The notes: generated by a model not told the origin, from the letters alone. 64,000 nt of DNA from Chloroflexota bacterium (GCA_016210495.1 JACQUC010000114.1:1-64000); one strand, 5' to 3'. Numbered from the stretch's first letter, positions 8,128-16,894 are shown. Translations and numbers: made by a program.

Positions 8128-9285
8128 ATGAGGAAGTGGATTCTGGTAACCCTTGTACTCGTGGAGATAGTGGTTTTGTGGGCAGCCCCATCGACCAGGA
8201 CGAGCGGCGTTGCAACGGATGTGGCGCTGAATGCCAGGACGAGCGTCGTCACAACCGATGAGCCACAAAACGCTATGCCGAGCTTCGATGTGAACACCAC
8301 TGAAGCCGACGAAGCCGTCTTTGACGAGCAACGCGATGCGCCGGCAAGCCGTTACCAGATGAGGACGCAAGTGGATGAGATCGTACCGGATAGGCCGCTG
8401 CACACCACCACGAGCTACTACATGAACACAGCCGATCAGATTAGGCTGCGCGTCTTAGGGTGCGAAGCCGGGGCAAAGACCATCGGCCTCTCTGGAACGG
8501 CAGACGATCTGATTATTCTGGTGTTTGGCGCGCCCAAAGAGCAGAACGGGCTTAAGGGCACCATCATATTTCGCGCCCCTGGGGCACCCAGCTCGGGCTT
8601 TGCGTCCGTCGTGGAACTTCAGCAGGGCGCAAAAGCATTCGTCAGCAGCTATTTGAGCTGCGCCGATCCGAACGCTCGCCTCAGTCTTGTGCTCGGGACC
8701 AGCAACTGGGGCACTCAGGTGACCAGGGAGCACGGAATAGCCTGGGCGCAGATGGTTAGCGATGTCTCCACCTGGAAGGATGCCCAGCGCGTGTCCGTTT
8801 TCGGCGGAAATGATATGGAGGCTGACTGGGGTAAGCCCGAGGTCGCGCGGGCGTGGGTCGACGGTTATCTCTCCGTCGCCGGGCCGGGACTGTACAACTT
8901 CGGCGATGCCGCCGGGTGTCCGTGGACCGACAAGGCTGCTCCGCTCTGCAACAACGGCTGGACCGTAGAGGATATCTGGTACATCTCGGCGGGAGCGGGA
9001 AACGTGCAAGCCATCCCGCAGATCTACAACCCTACGCAGGCGAAACAGTGGTATCAGCTCAAGCGATACTCGCTCGCCAGGAGCAAGGATGACTTCAAGC
9101 CCCTGGTCATCGCCGGGGTACTAACGATGGACGGTGACTGCCGGCAGGAGGGCGGATGCGGCCCCGCCTTCAACCTCACACCGGAGGAAGGCTACCAGCA
9201 CCTCTTCGACCTGCTCAACGCCAATCCCGAGACAGCTCAGAAACTACGCTATTCCACCGACATCAAGAAAGCCTGGCTGCCGTAG
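8128..9285 (+). CDS. Secreted protein of unknown function (385 aa)
   Basis: The start is the ATG at 8128 with GGGAGA upstream (a TTG directly before it is possible). A signal peptide or anchor is visible (KWILVTLVLVEIVVLWAAP), then a Thr/Ser-rich linker to about residue 100. A globular domain follows with strand-rich Gly stretches, HGIAWAQMVSDV, VFGGNDMEADWG, WVDGYLSV and a Cys-containing loop (GDAAGCPW, PLCNNGW, GDCRQEGGCGPAF). The DxExDWG stretch followed by a later glycan-hydrolase-like barrel layout recalls glycosidase-like folds, but no catalytic family can be named. Six cysteines suggest disulphides. Isolated between a transporter remnant and a convergent thiolase operon. Confidence 0.7.
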   Translation: MRKWILVTLVLVEIVVLWAAPSTRTSGVATDVALNARTSVVTTDEPQNAMPSFDVNTTEADEAVFDEQRDAPASRYQMRTQVDEIVPDRPLHTTTSYYMNTADQIRLRVLGCEAGAKTIGLSGTADDLIILVFGAPKEQNGLKGTIIFRAPGAPSSGFASVVELQQGAKAFVSSYLSCADPNARLSLVLGTSNWGTQVTREHGIAWAQMVSDVSTWKDAQRVSVFGGNDMEADWGKPEVARAWVDGYLSVAGPGLYNFGDAAGCPWTDKAAPLCNNGWTVEDIWYISAGAGNVQAIPQIYNPTQAKQWYQLKRYSLARSKDDFKPLVIAGVLTMDGDCRQEGGCGPAFNLTPEEGYQHLFDLLNANPETAQKLRYSTDIKKAWLP

Positions 9286-9343
9286 GGCAGTCTTGCCCTG
9301 ACAACATCCAACCAGCATTGCCTGCCAAGCGGCTTGACGGCGA

Positions 9344-9359
9344 CCCCGATGTATCGGGG
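9344..9359. terminator. Inverted repeat between convergent genes
   Basis: CCCCGAT, GT loop, ATCGGGG (7-bp perfect stem) between the stop codons at 9285 (plus) and 9490 (minus). It has no U-run on either side, so its role as a bidirectional terminator is only suggested by position. Confidence 0.35.
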
Positions 9360-9489
9360 CGCCGAAGGACTCCCAAGGCCAGCCATCGTGGCTCACCAAG
9401 CGGACGCACACACTCAATCTGCCGTCAGAAGCACCCCGTGCCCAACGCCTCGCAATGAGGACCGGCCAGGCCAAAGGCTACAAGATAGC

Positions 9490-9924
9490 TTACCGTGGGG
9501 CCACCGGTCGGAAGGCGTGGACAACGCGGTTCCCAGGAATCTCACGGACGGTGAACTCGACCTCGCGGCCTATCTCGAGGTCCTCGGGTTTGGCATCGAC
9601 GATCCTGGATAGTATCTTGAGGCCGCTCTCGAATTCGACCATTCCCATCAGCAACGGGATTTCGAACCCGGTGGGCACGCCCGCCCACTGAACCGTATGG
9701 GCAAACAACTTCGCCCGCTTCGGGAGGTCGACCCATTCCAGCTCGTCGGAAAAGCAGCTCGGGCAAACCGTACGCGGTGGCCAGAGCACTATGTCACAGC
9801 GATTGCAGCGTGTGGACGTAAGCCTTCCTTCTCGCAAGAGCTCGAAGAATCTATATAGCTTGTTCTGCTCGGCGGTCTCTTGCGGGAAGATGTCCATCGT
9901 GTGAAAAAAAGGCTGCTCCGTCAT
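9490..9924 (-). CDS. DUF35 zinc-ribbon/OB-fold acyl-CoA-associated protein
   Basis: 144 residues. N-terminal helix, then a rubredoxin-like zinc ribbon (CNRCDIVLWPPRTVCPSC, Cys pairs at about 40/43 and 54/57), then an OB-fold with VEFESGLKILSRIVDAKPEDLEIG. This is the ChsH2/DUF35 layout: small proteins that pair with thiolase-like or hydratase subunits and help bind acyl-CoA. It overlaps the thiolase stop/start by four bases (ATGA), so the two are a coupled pair. Substrate not deducible; steroid side-chain or fatty-acid-like acyl-CoAs are usual for the family. Confidence 0.88.
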   Translation of the reverse strand: MTEQPFFHTMDIFPQETAEQNKLYRFFELLREGRLTSTRCNRCDIVLWPPRTVCPSCFSDELEWVDLPKRAKLFAHTVQWAGVPTGFEIPLLMGMVEFESGLKILSRIVDAKPEDLEIGREVEFTVREIPGNRVVHAFRPVAPR

Positions 9925-11096
9925 CGCGGCTCTCTCCCGTAGATCATAATAGTGTGCTCGGTGGCGAACCCGCTCAGATTGTGGGTGAGTCCGATCCTGG
10001 CATCGGACACCTGCCTCTGCCCTGCCTCACCCCTCAGTTGCAGCACCATCTCCAACGCCTGCGCGACGCCGGTTGCGCCGAAAGGATGGCCACGACTCAA
10101 CAGGCCACCACCGGGATTAACCACCACTTTGCCACCATAGTCCGACAGCCCAGCGGCGACGAACGCCCCGCCTTCTCCCTTGGAGCAGAAGCCCAGCTCC
10201 TCGTACTCGATGATCTCCGAGATAGTGAAGCAGTCGTGGACTTCGGCGACGTCGACGTCGTCGGGTCCCACGCCGGCCATATTGTACGCGTTCTTGACCG
10301 CCAGCCGAAGCATAGGCCACTCCGACCACCCGGGCACGTTGGCGGCGTTGTTGCCGCTGCCGGCCTGTCCGGTGCCCAGGATGTAAATCGGCTTGTCGGT
10401 GAGCTCTCTGGCCCTCTCTTCGGACGCAAGAATGACGGCCGCGGCGCCGTCGGTAATTGCACAGCAGTCCAGGAGCTTCAGAGGCACGGCGATGACCTTG
10501 GACTTGAAAACATCCTCCAGAGTTACAGGCTTTTGAAACTGGGCGCACGGATTCATTGCTCCGTGCCGGCGATTCTTGAGCGACACCAGCGCCATCTGCT
10601 CTTCCGTGGTCCCGTAGTCCTTCATGTGGCGTTGGGCCACCAAGGCAAAGCCCGGCGGAGCGGTCAAACCGTGAATGGCATCCCATTCTCGATCTCCCGC
10701 CGCAAGAGTATGAAATAGCGTCTCAGCCGGGTAGGGTGTGTGCATCTTCTCCGCGCCCACGACCATAATGACGTCGGCGAGCCCGCTGGCGATGAAGCCA
10801 TAGGCCAGGCGTATCGCCGAGCTGCCGCTGGCGCAGAGTAGCTCGACCCTCGCCACGAGCTTACTTGGCGAGATGCCCAAACACTCGGCTGCCAGCGGCG
10901 CGACGTGCGTTTGAAAGGTAAACCTTTCCGGCATAACCGTCGCCAGCAGAAAACCCTCGATATCCTTTGCGGACAGATTCGGGGCGCTATCGAAAGTCGC
11001 TTTCCCCGCCTCGGACACCAGATCCCGATAGGTAGCCTGGCGCACCCCGAAGCGCGACATGCCCCCAGCAACCAAAGCCACTCTTCTGACGTTCAC
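9921..11096 (-). CDS. Thiolase family protein (SCP-x/acetyl-CoA acetyltransferase-like)
   Basis: 391 residues with the thiolase fold. The nucleophilic Cys is in ELLCASGSSAIRLAYG (about residue 88), the AEVHDCFTISEI block carries the conserved His, and the C-terminal NPGGGLLSRGHPFGATG loop is present. The HDCF and GHPxGATG forms match the lipid-transfer-associated (SCP2) thiolases, which cleave or form acyl-CoA C-C bonds with a DUF35 partner. That partner lies immediately downstream with an ATGA overlap. The degradative direction (beta-ketoacyl-CoA cleavage) is likely but not proven. Confidence 0.92.
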   Translation of the reverse strand: MNVRRVALVAGGMSRFGVRQATYRDLVSEAGKATFDSAPNLSAKDIEGFLLATVMPERFTFQTHVAPLAAECLGISPSKLVARVELLCASGSSAIRLAYGFIASGLADVIMVVGAEKMHTPYPAETLFHTLAAGDREWDAIHGLTAPPGFALVAQRHMKDYGTTEEQMALVSLKNRRHGAMNPCAQFQKPVTLEDVFKSKVIAVPLKLLDCCAITDGAAAVILASEERARELTDKPIYILGTGQAGSGNNAANVPGWSEWPMLRLAVKNAYNMAGVGPDDVDVAEVHDCFTISEIIEYEELGFCSKGEGGAFVAAGLSDYGGKVVVNPGGGLLSRGHPFGATGVAQALEMVLQLRGEAGQRQVSDARIGLTHNLSGFATEHTIMIYGREPR

Positions 11097-11208
11097 GGCG
11101 CGTACCCTCGCAAGTCATCAACATTCACGCAACCATTTTAGCCGAGCACGCTATGATGCGTCAACAATCACGATGCACCTTGCAGGCGACGTTTCTGGCG
11201 ATTCTCCA

Positions 11209-12510
11209 TCACTGTGCCAGCATAAACTTGCCCTCTTTGACGATGGACATCATAACGTTCCAGGGGGCCAGGCCGAGATGATCCTCTGGGGTCATGTTGT
11301 AGATGCCAGTGACGCCGACGTAGCCCACGGTCCCTTCGACCGCGTCGCGTATCCTGCGGCGGTCGGTGCCAACCTCCTCGATCCCCCTCAAGACGATCTG
11401 GGCGGAATCGAACGCCAGGCCAACATAGTAATCCGGCTGCCTATCGTACCTACTTTTGAATGCCTCCACAAGCTCCCTGGTAATCGACTTCTGAGGATGA
11501 GAATCCGGCAGTTGCTGGTACAACTGAATGGCGCTGGCGGGCGCAAGAACGTCGCTGGCGGCATCTCCGGCAGCGGCCAGGAAAGCCGGCGTGGCAAAGA
11601 GGTCGCTCACGTAAATGGGCAGGCCCATGCCGAGCCGACGCGCACTTCTCACTCCGGCCACAACCCCTTCGCTTGCTCCCCAAAGCGCCAGCGCCTGAGG
11701 CGCCCTGACCCTCACCCCGGTGAGTTGAGCCGTCTGAGCGGTGTCGCGCTCGCTGAAACGTTCGCTGGCGACCACGACAAGGCCGTAGAAGGTAGCGTTT
11801 CGCTCGAACTCAGCCTTGGCCAGGTCGCCGTAGCTGCTGACCTCTGTCAAAAGGGCCAGTCGACTGATGCTATTGTGGCCCATATGATTCATCGCGGCGC
11901 CAATCAGCAGCCCCGTGTGCTGGGCAAGCTTGAATATCCATGGCCGCACAGGCCGCACGAGTTGCGCGGCTGATGCGAGCGAAACGTTGGTTATTCTCCC
12001 CTTCTCCACCGCATCGACCATCGCCAGCGCCTCGGCGTCCGTGCTCGGCCCGATTATGGCCACCACTTCGTCTTCCTCGATAAGCTTGCGCGCCGCCTCC
12101 ACCGCCTGGCCTTCGTCGCCGCCAGAGTCGTACACGATGAACTTCACAGGTCGACCTCTAACACCATCTTTGCCGTTGATTATGTCTTCCAAAAGCATCA
12201 GACTGTCGCGCTCCGCGACGCCGATGTTAGACGCCGGCCCGCTCAGGGCTAGAATCGCCCCAAGTCTAATGGGCTCGCCAACAGGCTGCTTCCCCGATGG
12301 CTTGGGAGCGGGAGGAGATGCTCTGACCGCCGACTTCGTGGGGACAGGGCTAGTCGGCGATTCGGTTGGAGCAGGCGAGATCGTTGGCTTGACGCTGCCG
12401 GCTTTCGGAGAAGGCGTAGCGGCAGGCGGGGTTCCAGCGCACGCCGAAACACTCAGGACAATCAAACCAACCAACAAACCGCGAGCCGTTTGAGAAAGTG
12501 TCGTTTCCAT
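11209..12510 (-). CDS. ABC-transporter substrate-binding lipoprotein, branched-chain amino acid (LivJ/Peripla_BP_6) type
   Basis: 433 residues. Signal peptide with lipobox LSVSAC (lipidated Cys at about 24), then a Pro/Ser/Thr linker to about residue 75. A two-lobed receptor domain follows, beginning PIRLGAILALSGPASNIG. It shows the usual GRPVKFIVYDSGGD, AIIGPSTDAEALAM and YYVGLAFDSAQIVLRGIEE blocks. Such proteins capture amino acids, amides or aromatic acids outside the membrane. No permease or ATPase genes are adjacent, so it is an orphan receptor here. A position next to glutamine synthetase might hint at nitrogen supply, which is inference only. Confidence 0.9.
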   Translation of the reverse strand: METTLSQTARGLLVGLIVLSVSACAGTPPAATPSPKAGSVKPTISPAPTESPTSPVPTKSAVRASPPAPKPSGKQPVGEPIRLGAILALSGPASNIGVAERDSLMLLEDIINGKDGVRGRPVKFIVYDSGGDEGQAVEAARKLIEEDEVVAIIGPSTDAEALAMVDAVEKGRITNVSLASAAQLVRPVRPWIFKLAQHTGLLIGAAMNHMGHNSISRLALLTEVSSYGDLAKAEFERNATFYGLVVVASERFSERDTAQTAQLTGVRVRAPQALALWGASEGVVAGVRSARRLGMGLPIYVSDLFATPAFLAAAGDAASDVLAPASAIQLYQQLPDSHPQKSITRELVEAFKSRYDRQPDYYVGLAFDSAQIVLRGIEEVGTDRRRIRDAVEGTVGYVGVTGIYNMTPEDHLGLAPWNVMMSIVKEGKFMLAQ

Positions 12511-12550
12511 CGGTTCCCTCGGTGATCAACCCACCACGCCAAGGGCTCGC

Positions 12551-12652
12551 TAATTAGTTTCTGGTACGAAATACACCAGCGCAGGAGCGCGGAGACCGCG
12601 CCCTGGGATGCCAGCGCGGCCCGATACCCCATGTCGCACCAACAGCTAATTA
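12551..12652. mobile_element. MITE-like element (GGTGCGAAAT family), 102 bp
   Basis: Ends TAATTAGTTTCTGGTACGAA (left, 12551) and, on the other strand, TAATTAGCTGTTGGTGCGAC (right, 12652), which form an imperfect terminal inverted repeat of about 22 bp. The core hairpin GCGCGG-aga-CCGCGC then CCTGGG replaces the usual GGGGC arms. No coding capacity. It lies directly upstream of the substrate-binding protein gene. Confidence 0.65.
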
Positions 12653-12695
12653 AAGTATAACACGAGACCCGCATGAGCAAAATGGCTGCTGCCAT

Positions 12696-12711
12696 TTGTG
12701 CAATTGCACAA
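12696..12711. promoter_or_regulatory. 16-bp perfect palindrome, candidate operator
   Basis: TTGTGCAATTGCACAA, two 8-base halves with no spacer. It is located in the 316-base divergent gap, about 33 bases upstream of the probable glnA minus-35. Size and symmetry suit a dimeric helix-turn-helix repressor or activator. The cognate regulator is unknown. Confidence 0.45.
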
Positions 12712-12744
12712 GTACCCTCAGTACAAGTTGGGGCGCGGTGTATC

Positions 12745-12774
12745 TGGACGGGCTGTCGGAGGCGTTGCTATAGT
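12745..12774 (+). promoter_or_regulatory. Probable promoter of the first glutamine synthetase
   Basis: TGGACG (12745-12750), 18-base spacer, extended minus-10 TGcTATAGT (hexamer 12769-12774). It has the same layout as the promoter of the second glutamine synthetase at 14569-14598. Confidence 0.5.
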
Positions 12775-12826
12775 GTAATCGAAGACAAAGGTTCGACATA
12801 CGATGGGAAAGGATGGGATTTGAAAT

Positions 12827-14299
12827 ATGGCAATTGCTTCTTCACCGGACGAAACGACGGCGATCGGGCCCGTACAGGTAACGGACCCGAAAAACGTGAT
12901 CGTCTTCGCGCGTGAAGCCGGGCTGAAAATCGTGGATTTCAAGTTCGTGGACCTGCCGGGCACGTGGCAGCATTTCTCAATTCCCGTGCGCGAGCTGTCA
13001 GAGGACATGTTCGTGGAGGGCTTGGGCTTCGACGGCTCGAGCATACGGGGCTTTCAGAAGATACACGAGAGCGACATGCTGCTGATGCCGGATCCCACCA
13101 CGGCGGTCGTGGATCCCGGGTGCAAGGTCCCGACGCTGAGCATTGTGTGCAACGTCAAGGATCCAATCAGCGGGGAGCCGTACTCGCGTGACCCGAGGTA
13201 CGTCGCACAAAAGGCGGAGCGGTATCTGATCAAAACGGGCATAGCCGACGTTAGCTACTGGGGGCCCGAGGTTGAGTTCTACATCTTTAACGACGTGAGG
13301 TTTGACCAGACCTCGCACAGTGGCTTCTATTTCATCGACTCGGAAGAGGGCATCTGGAACAGCGGCGCCAACGGTAGCAAGCCCAACCTCGGCTACCGTC
13401 CGCGCCACAAGGAAGGGTATTTCCCCGTGCCACCGGCCGACCGCCTGCAAGACCTGCGCTCGGAGATCGTGCTGAAACTGATCCAGGCTGGGATCGACGT
13501 GGAGGTTCACCACCACGAGGTGGCCACGGCGGGACAGGCCGAGATCGACATGCGCTTCTCCACGTTGACGAAGATGGCCGATCAGGTCATGCTCTACAAG
13601 TACGTGATCAAGACCACCTGCTTCGAGCAGGGCTACACGGCGACGTTCATGCCAAAGCCCCTGTTCCAGGACAACGGCTCCGGCATGCACGTGCATCAGA
13701 GCCTGTGGAAGCACGGGAGCAACCTGTTCTATGACAGCCTGGGATACGGCCTCCTGAGCGAAATGGCCAGGTGGTATATAGGTGGCCTGTTGCAGCACGC
13801 GCCGGCGATTCTCGCGTTTGCCGCTCCGACGACCAACTCTTATCGCAGGCTGGTTCCAGGCTACGAGGCACCGATCAATCTGGTCTACTCCCAGCGCAAT
13901 CGGAGCGCTTGCGTCAGAATTCCCGTCTACTCGTCGAGTCCAAAAGCCAAGCGCATAGAGTTCCGGCCGCCTGATCCTTCGTGCAACCCATATCTCACCC
14001 TGGCGGCGTTGCTGATGGCCGGTCTCGACGGCGTGCAGAATCGCATCGAGCCGCCTGCTCCCATCGACAGGGACCTCTACGAGTTGGAGGGCGAGGAAGC
14101 GGCGAAGATCAAATCCACGCCAGGCTCCCTGAGCGAGGTCTTGAACGCGCTGGAGCAGGACCACGACTTTCTGCTGAAAGGCGAGGTGTTCACGCCGGAT
14201 CTCATCGAGACCTGGATAGACTACAAGCGCCATCGGGAATTCGAACAGGTTGCTCTTCGGCCACATCCTTACGAGTTCTTCCTGTACTACGACGTGTAA
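12827..14299 (+). CDS. glnA: Glutamine synthetase type I (beta-like, 490 aa)
   Basis: Forms glutamine from glutamate, ammonia and ATP; dodecameric cytosolic enzyme. GS signatures are visible in order: [88 protein letters not shown] and [14 protein letters not shown] length of 490 with the [17 protein letters not shown] insertion matches the GSI-beta subtype. The DLYEL segment keeps a Tyr where that subtype can be adenylylated. An N-terminal extension of about 25 residues precedes the domain. A second, alpha-like copy follows, 498 bases downstream. Confidence 0.95.
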   Translation: MAIASSPDETTAIGPVQVTDPKNVIVFAREAGLKIVDFKFVDLPGTWQHFSIPVRELSEDMFVEGLGFDGSSIRGFQKIHESDMLLMPDPTTAVVDPGCKVPTLSIVCNVKDPISGEPYSRDPRYVAQKAERYLIKTGIADVSYWGPEVEFYIFNDVRFDQTSHSGFYFIDSEEGIWNSGANGSKPNLGYRPRHKEGYFPVPPADRLQDLRSEIVLKLIQAGIDVEVHHHEVATAGQAEIDMRFSTLTKMADQVMLYKYVIKTTCFEQGYTATFMPKPLFQDNGSGMHVHQSLWKHGSNLFYDSLGYGLLSEMARWYIGGLLQHAPAILAFAAPTTNSYRRLVPGYEAPINLVYSQRNRSACVRIPVYSSSPKAKRIEFRPPDPSCNPYLTLAALLMAGLDGVQNRIEPPAPIDRDLYELEGEEAAKIKSTPGSLSEVLNALEQDHDFLLKGEVFTPDLIETWIDYKRHREFEQVALRPHPYEFFLYYDV

Positions 14300-14366
14300 G
14301 GCTGGCGCCTACGGACTCGTTGAGGAGTCGATTCATTATAGTTGGTTGAGCGTTGGGGCACGGTAT

Positions 14367-14394
14367 GTAGGGACGTTGCATGCAACGTCCCTAC
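14367..14394. repeat. 28-bp perfect palindrome
   Basis: GTAGGGACGTTGCA joined without a loop to TGCAACGTCCCTAC. It lies 67 bases after the first glnA and 400 bases before the second. Ends GTAGGG/CCCTAC match the core of the GTAGGGGC repeats, so it may be a minimal member of that family. Confidence 0.8.
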
Positions 14395-14446
14395 ACGCGG
14401 TGCCCCCGCTCTTTGGCTCTTGCACTTGTTCGGATTTCGCGCAAAA

Positions 14447-14528
14447 CTGTCACCCTGAGCGTAGCGAAGGGTCTCGGCCCGCGTGTGCCGAGATTCTTTG
14501 TCCTTCTGCCAAGGACTCAGAATGACAG
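14447..14528. repeat. CTGTCAyyCTGAG inverted repeat (family B, copy 1)
   Basis: Outer arms CTGTCACCCTGAG (14447-14459) and CTCAGAATGACAG (14516-14528) pair at 11 of 13 positions; inner text AGCGAAGGGTCTCGG...CCGAGATTCTT forms a second stem. The same element recurs at 61146-61257. This kind of repeat is common between genes in several phyla. Confidence 0.75.
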
Positions 14529-14568
14529 CCCGCCCCCAACTCTGGACAGATACTGGCTCTTGATGGTG

Positions 14569-14598
14569 TAGACGGCAGGCGAAGCGTTATGCTATACT
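14569..14598 (+). promoter_or_regulatory. Promoter of the second glutamine synthetase
   Basis: TAGACG (14569-14574), 18-base spacer, extended minus-10 TGcTATACT (hexamer 14593-14598). Initiation near 14605 gives a leader of about 190 bases. Confidence 0.6.
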
Positions 14599-14604
14599 TT
14601 CGGC

Positions 14605-14797
14605 GACGAACCCCGCTTGACGCCTCCGACGGACGACTACCGGATGGACGTTGCCTCGAATGACGGTTTGGTCGTCGGGGCGTTTTTTGCGTCTAGCTGC
14701 GGGCATCCGCCGCGCTTGAAGCGGCCAGCTTGGGAAGTATGGAACGGCCAGGGGCCGTTAGCGCCTGGCACGGGAGGACAAGGAGGTCACCAGTTTG
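14605..14797 (+). promoter_or_regulatory. Structured leader with attenuator-like hairpin before the second glnA
   Basis: CGCCTCCGAC...ACGAC (14621-14637) can pair with GTCGTCGGGGCG (14671-14682), which is followed immediately by six T (14683-14688), the form of an intrinsic terminator. A second perfect hairpin AACGGCC-AGG-GGCCGTT lies at 14743-14759, and the Shine-Dalgarno AGGAGG at 14781-14786. It matches no riboswitch consensus that I recognise. An attenuator that stops transcription before glnA is the simplest reading. Confidence 0.45.
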
Positions 14798-16162
14798 ATG
14801 AATTCCGTGGACATCGCTCAGCAGGAAGGCTTGGCTAAGCGAGTTCTCGACATAGCGCAGGAAGAGAACGTCAAGTTCGTCAACTTGCAGTTCACCGACG
14901 TGGTGGGGGTAGTCAAGAGTGTGACTATCCCTGTGGATCAGTTCCCCGACACAATCGAGCACGGCAAGTGGTTCGACGGCTCTTCTATCGAAGGCTTCGC
15001 CCGCATCGCCGAGTCGGACATGTACCTGAAGCCAGACCTCAGCACATTTGCCATCATTCCGTGGGAACGCGGCGAGGACACGACGGCAAGGGTGATCTGT
15101 TGGGTATACAACCCCAACGACGAGCTTTTCCCCGGCGATCCACGCGCAGTTCTGGACCGAGTGCTCGCGGAGGCCAGTGCTTTGGGTCTAGCTTTCAACA
15201 CTGGCCCCGAGCTCGAGTTCTTCCTGTTCAAACCCGACGAAGCGGGAAAGGTGGTTCCACTACCCCACGATCGAGCCGGCTACTTCGACCTATCCACGGA
15301 CCTGGCTTCTCACGTGCGGAAGGACATGGTCAACGCGCTGAAGGCGCTGGGTATAAGCGTCGAGACCAGCCACCACGAGGTGGCGGCCGGCCAACACGAG
15401 ATCGACTTTCAGTACGCGGATGCGCTCAGAACGGCGGACCACGCGGTGACTTTTAAGTACACGCTAAAGGCAGTGGCTCAGAGTTACCAGCTACACGCCA
15501 CATTTATGCCGAAGCCGATCTTCGGCATCAACGGCTCGGGAATGCACGTCCATCAGAGCCTGGCCCATCTGGACACGGGCGTGAACGCATTTGTGGACAC
15601 CGACGACGAGTATGGCCTGTCCGAGCTCGCGAAGCAATTCATTGCCGGCCAACTTCATCACGCCCGGGGAATGAGCGCCGTACTGGCCCCGCTGGTGAAC
15701 TCCTACAAACGACTCGTGCCAGGGTACGAGGCACCGGTTTACATTAGCTGGGCACGCGTCAACCGCTCCGCCCTGATCCGAGTGCCCAAGATAACCCCTG
15801 GACAGCTCCAGGCCACCCGAATCGAGCTGCGCTGCCCAGATCCGTCCTGCAATCCCTACCTCGCCTTCGCCGTGATGCTTAAGACCGGCCTCGACGGTGT
15901 AAAGCGCAAGCTACCCTTGCCCGAACCCGTGGAGGAAAACCTCTATCACTTCGACGAGTCAGAGCTCAGAAGGCGCAACATCGGGATGCTGCCGGCCACG
16001 CTAGGAGACGCTCTGCAGGAACTGTCCAAGGACACGGTCGTTCAGGAGGCCCTGGGGGAGCACGTCTACGAAAGATTCGTCGAGGCCAAGACCCTGGAAT
16101 GGGATCAGTTCCGCATGTACGTAAGCCCCTGGGAGCTGGAGCGCTACCTCGAGGTATACTAG
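14798..16162 (+). CDS. glnA: Glutamine synthetase type I (alpha-like, 454 aa)
   Basis: A second complete GS. Signatures: [91 protein letters not shown] and [15 protein letters not shown]. It lacks the beta-type insertion and has the shorter length of the GSI-alpha subtype, which is usually controlled by feedback and transcription rather than adenylylation. ATG at 14798 or TTG at 14795; AGGAGG at 14781 fits the TTG slightly better. nadE follows after six bases, so one transcript is likely. The leader (14605-14797) may control expression. Confidence 0.95.
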   Translation: MNSVDIAQQEGLAKRVLDIAQEENVKFVNLQFTDVVGVVKSVTIPVDQFPDTIEHGKWFDGSSIEGFARIAESDMYLKPDLSTFAIIPWERGEDTTARVICWVYNPNDELFPGDPRAVLDRVLAEASALGLAFNTGPELEFFLFKPDEAGKVVPLPHDRAGYFDLSTDLASHVRKDMVNALKALGISVETSHHEVAAGQHEIDFQYADALRTADHAVTFKYTLKAVAQSYQLHATFMPKPIFGINGSGMHVHQSLAHLDTGVNAFVDTDDEYGLSELAKQFIAGQLHHARGMSAVLAPLVNSYKRLVPGYEAPVYISWARVNRSALIRVPKITPGQLQATRIELRCPDPSCNPYLAFAVMLKTGLDGVKRKLPLPEPVEENLYHFDESELRRRNIGMLPATLGDALQELSKDTVVQEALGEHVYERFVEAKTLEWDQFRMYVSPWELERYLEVY

Positions 16163-16168
16163 CAAATT

Positions 16169-16894
16169 ATGCCATCGCTTGCCGATCAGATTGTGGCATG
16201 GATTCAGGAACAAGCGCGGCTGGCAAGCCGAGCGGGGGCAGTGCTGGGACTGAGCGGAGGCATTGATTCTGCCGTGGTGGGCGCCCTCGCAAAGCGGGCA
16301 CTCGGCGATGAGGTCCTGGGACTGATCATGCCGTGCCACAGCAGCCCCGACGATGAGGAATCGGCCATTCTGGCGGCCACCAAGCTGGGGGTCCGTACGG
16401 AACGCATCGATTTGACACCGGTCTACGATTGCTTCACGGCGGCTCTGCAGCCTGGCAATGGGCTGGCGCTGGCCAACCTGAAGCCAAGGCTCCGGATGAT
16501 GACGGTCTACTTTTACGCCAATGACCTTGGATACCTTGTCTTGGGCACGGGAAACAAGAGCGAGCTAACGGTGGGATACTTCACGAAGCACGGCGACGGT
16601 GGCGTAGACGTCCTGCCAATAGGAAGTCTGCTCAAGACGCAAGTCAGGCAACTGGCCATCGAGCTGGACATACCTGGCGAAATCATCGCACGTCCCCCCA
16701 GCGCGGGGCTGTGGGCGGGCCAAACCGACGAAGAGGAGATGGGGCTGAGCTACGAGCAACTGGACTCTTGCATCGATGCGATCGAGAATGGTCGAACTTC
16801 CGAATGCGACCCGGCCATCCTGAGCCGAGTGCTGGCTATGAGGGGAACATCGGAGCACAAGAGGGTTACGCCGGCGATTTTCAAGCCCCGATAG
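16169..16894 (+). CDS. nadE: NH3-dependent NAD+ synthetase
   Basis: Last step of NAD synthesis: amidation of deamido-NAD with ATP and ammonia. 241 residues, with no glutaminase domain, so ammonia is the nitrogen donor. The ATP-pyrophosphatase P-loop SGGIDSAV sits at residues 29-36. GTGNKSELTVGYFTKHGDGG and the late RPPSAGLWAGQTDEEE are the NAD-synthetase substrate blocks. Six bases downstream of glutamine synthetase; both handle ammonia in an ATP-dependent way, so the pairing is sensible. The stop codon TAG is the first base triplet of a repeat end. Confidence 0.93.
   Translation: MPSLADQIVAWIQEQARLASRAGAVLGLSGGIDSAVVGALAKRALGDEVLGLIMPCHSSPDDEESAILAATKLGVRTERIDLTPVYDCFTAALQPGNGLALANLKPRLRMMTVYFYANDLGYLVLGTGNKSELTVGYFTKHGDGGVDVLPIGSLLKTQVRQLAIELDIPGEIIARPPSAGLWAGQTDEEEMGLSYEQLDSCIDAIENGRTSECDPAILSRVLAMRGTSEHKRVTPAIFKPR

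Noticed and set aside
9655..9680. T-loop-like TTCGAACCC suggesting a tRNA
   Set aside because: Inside the DUF35 coding sequence and without matching acceptor or anticodon stems.
12998..14266. Minus-strand frame of 422 codons opposite glutamine synthetase
   Set aside because: Antisense shadow of a highly conserved gene with strong codon bias; no recognisable domain.
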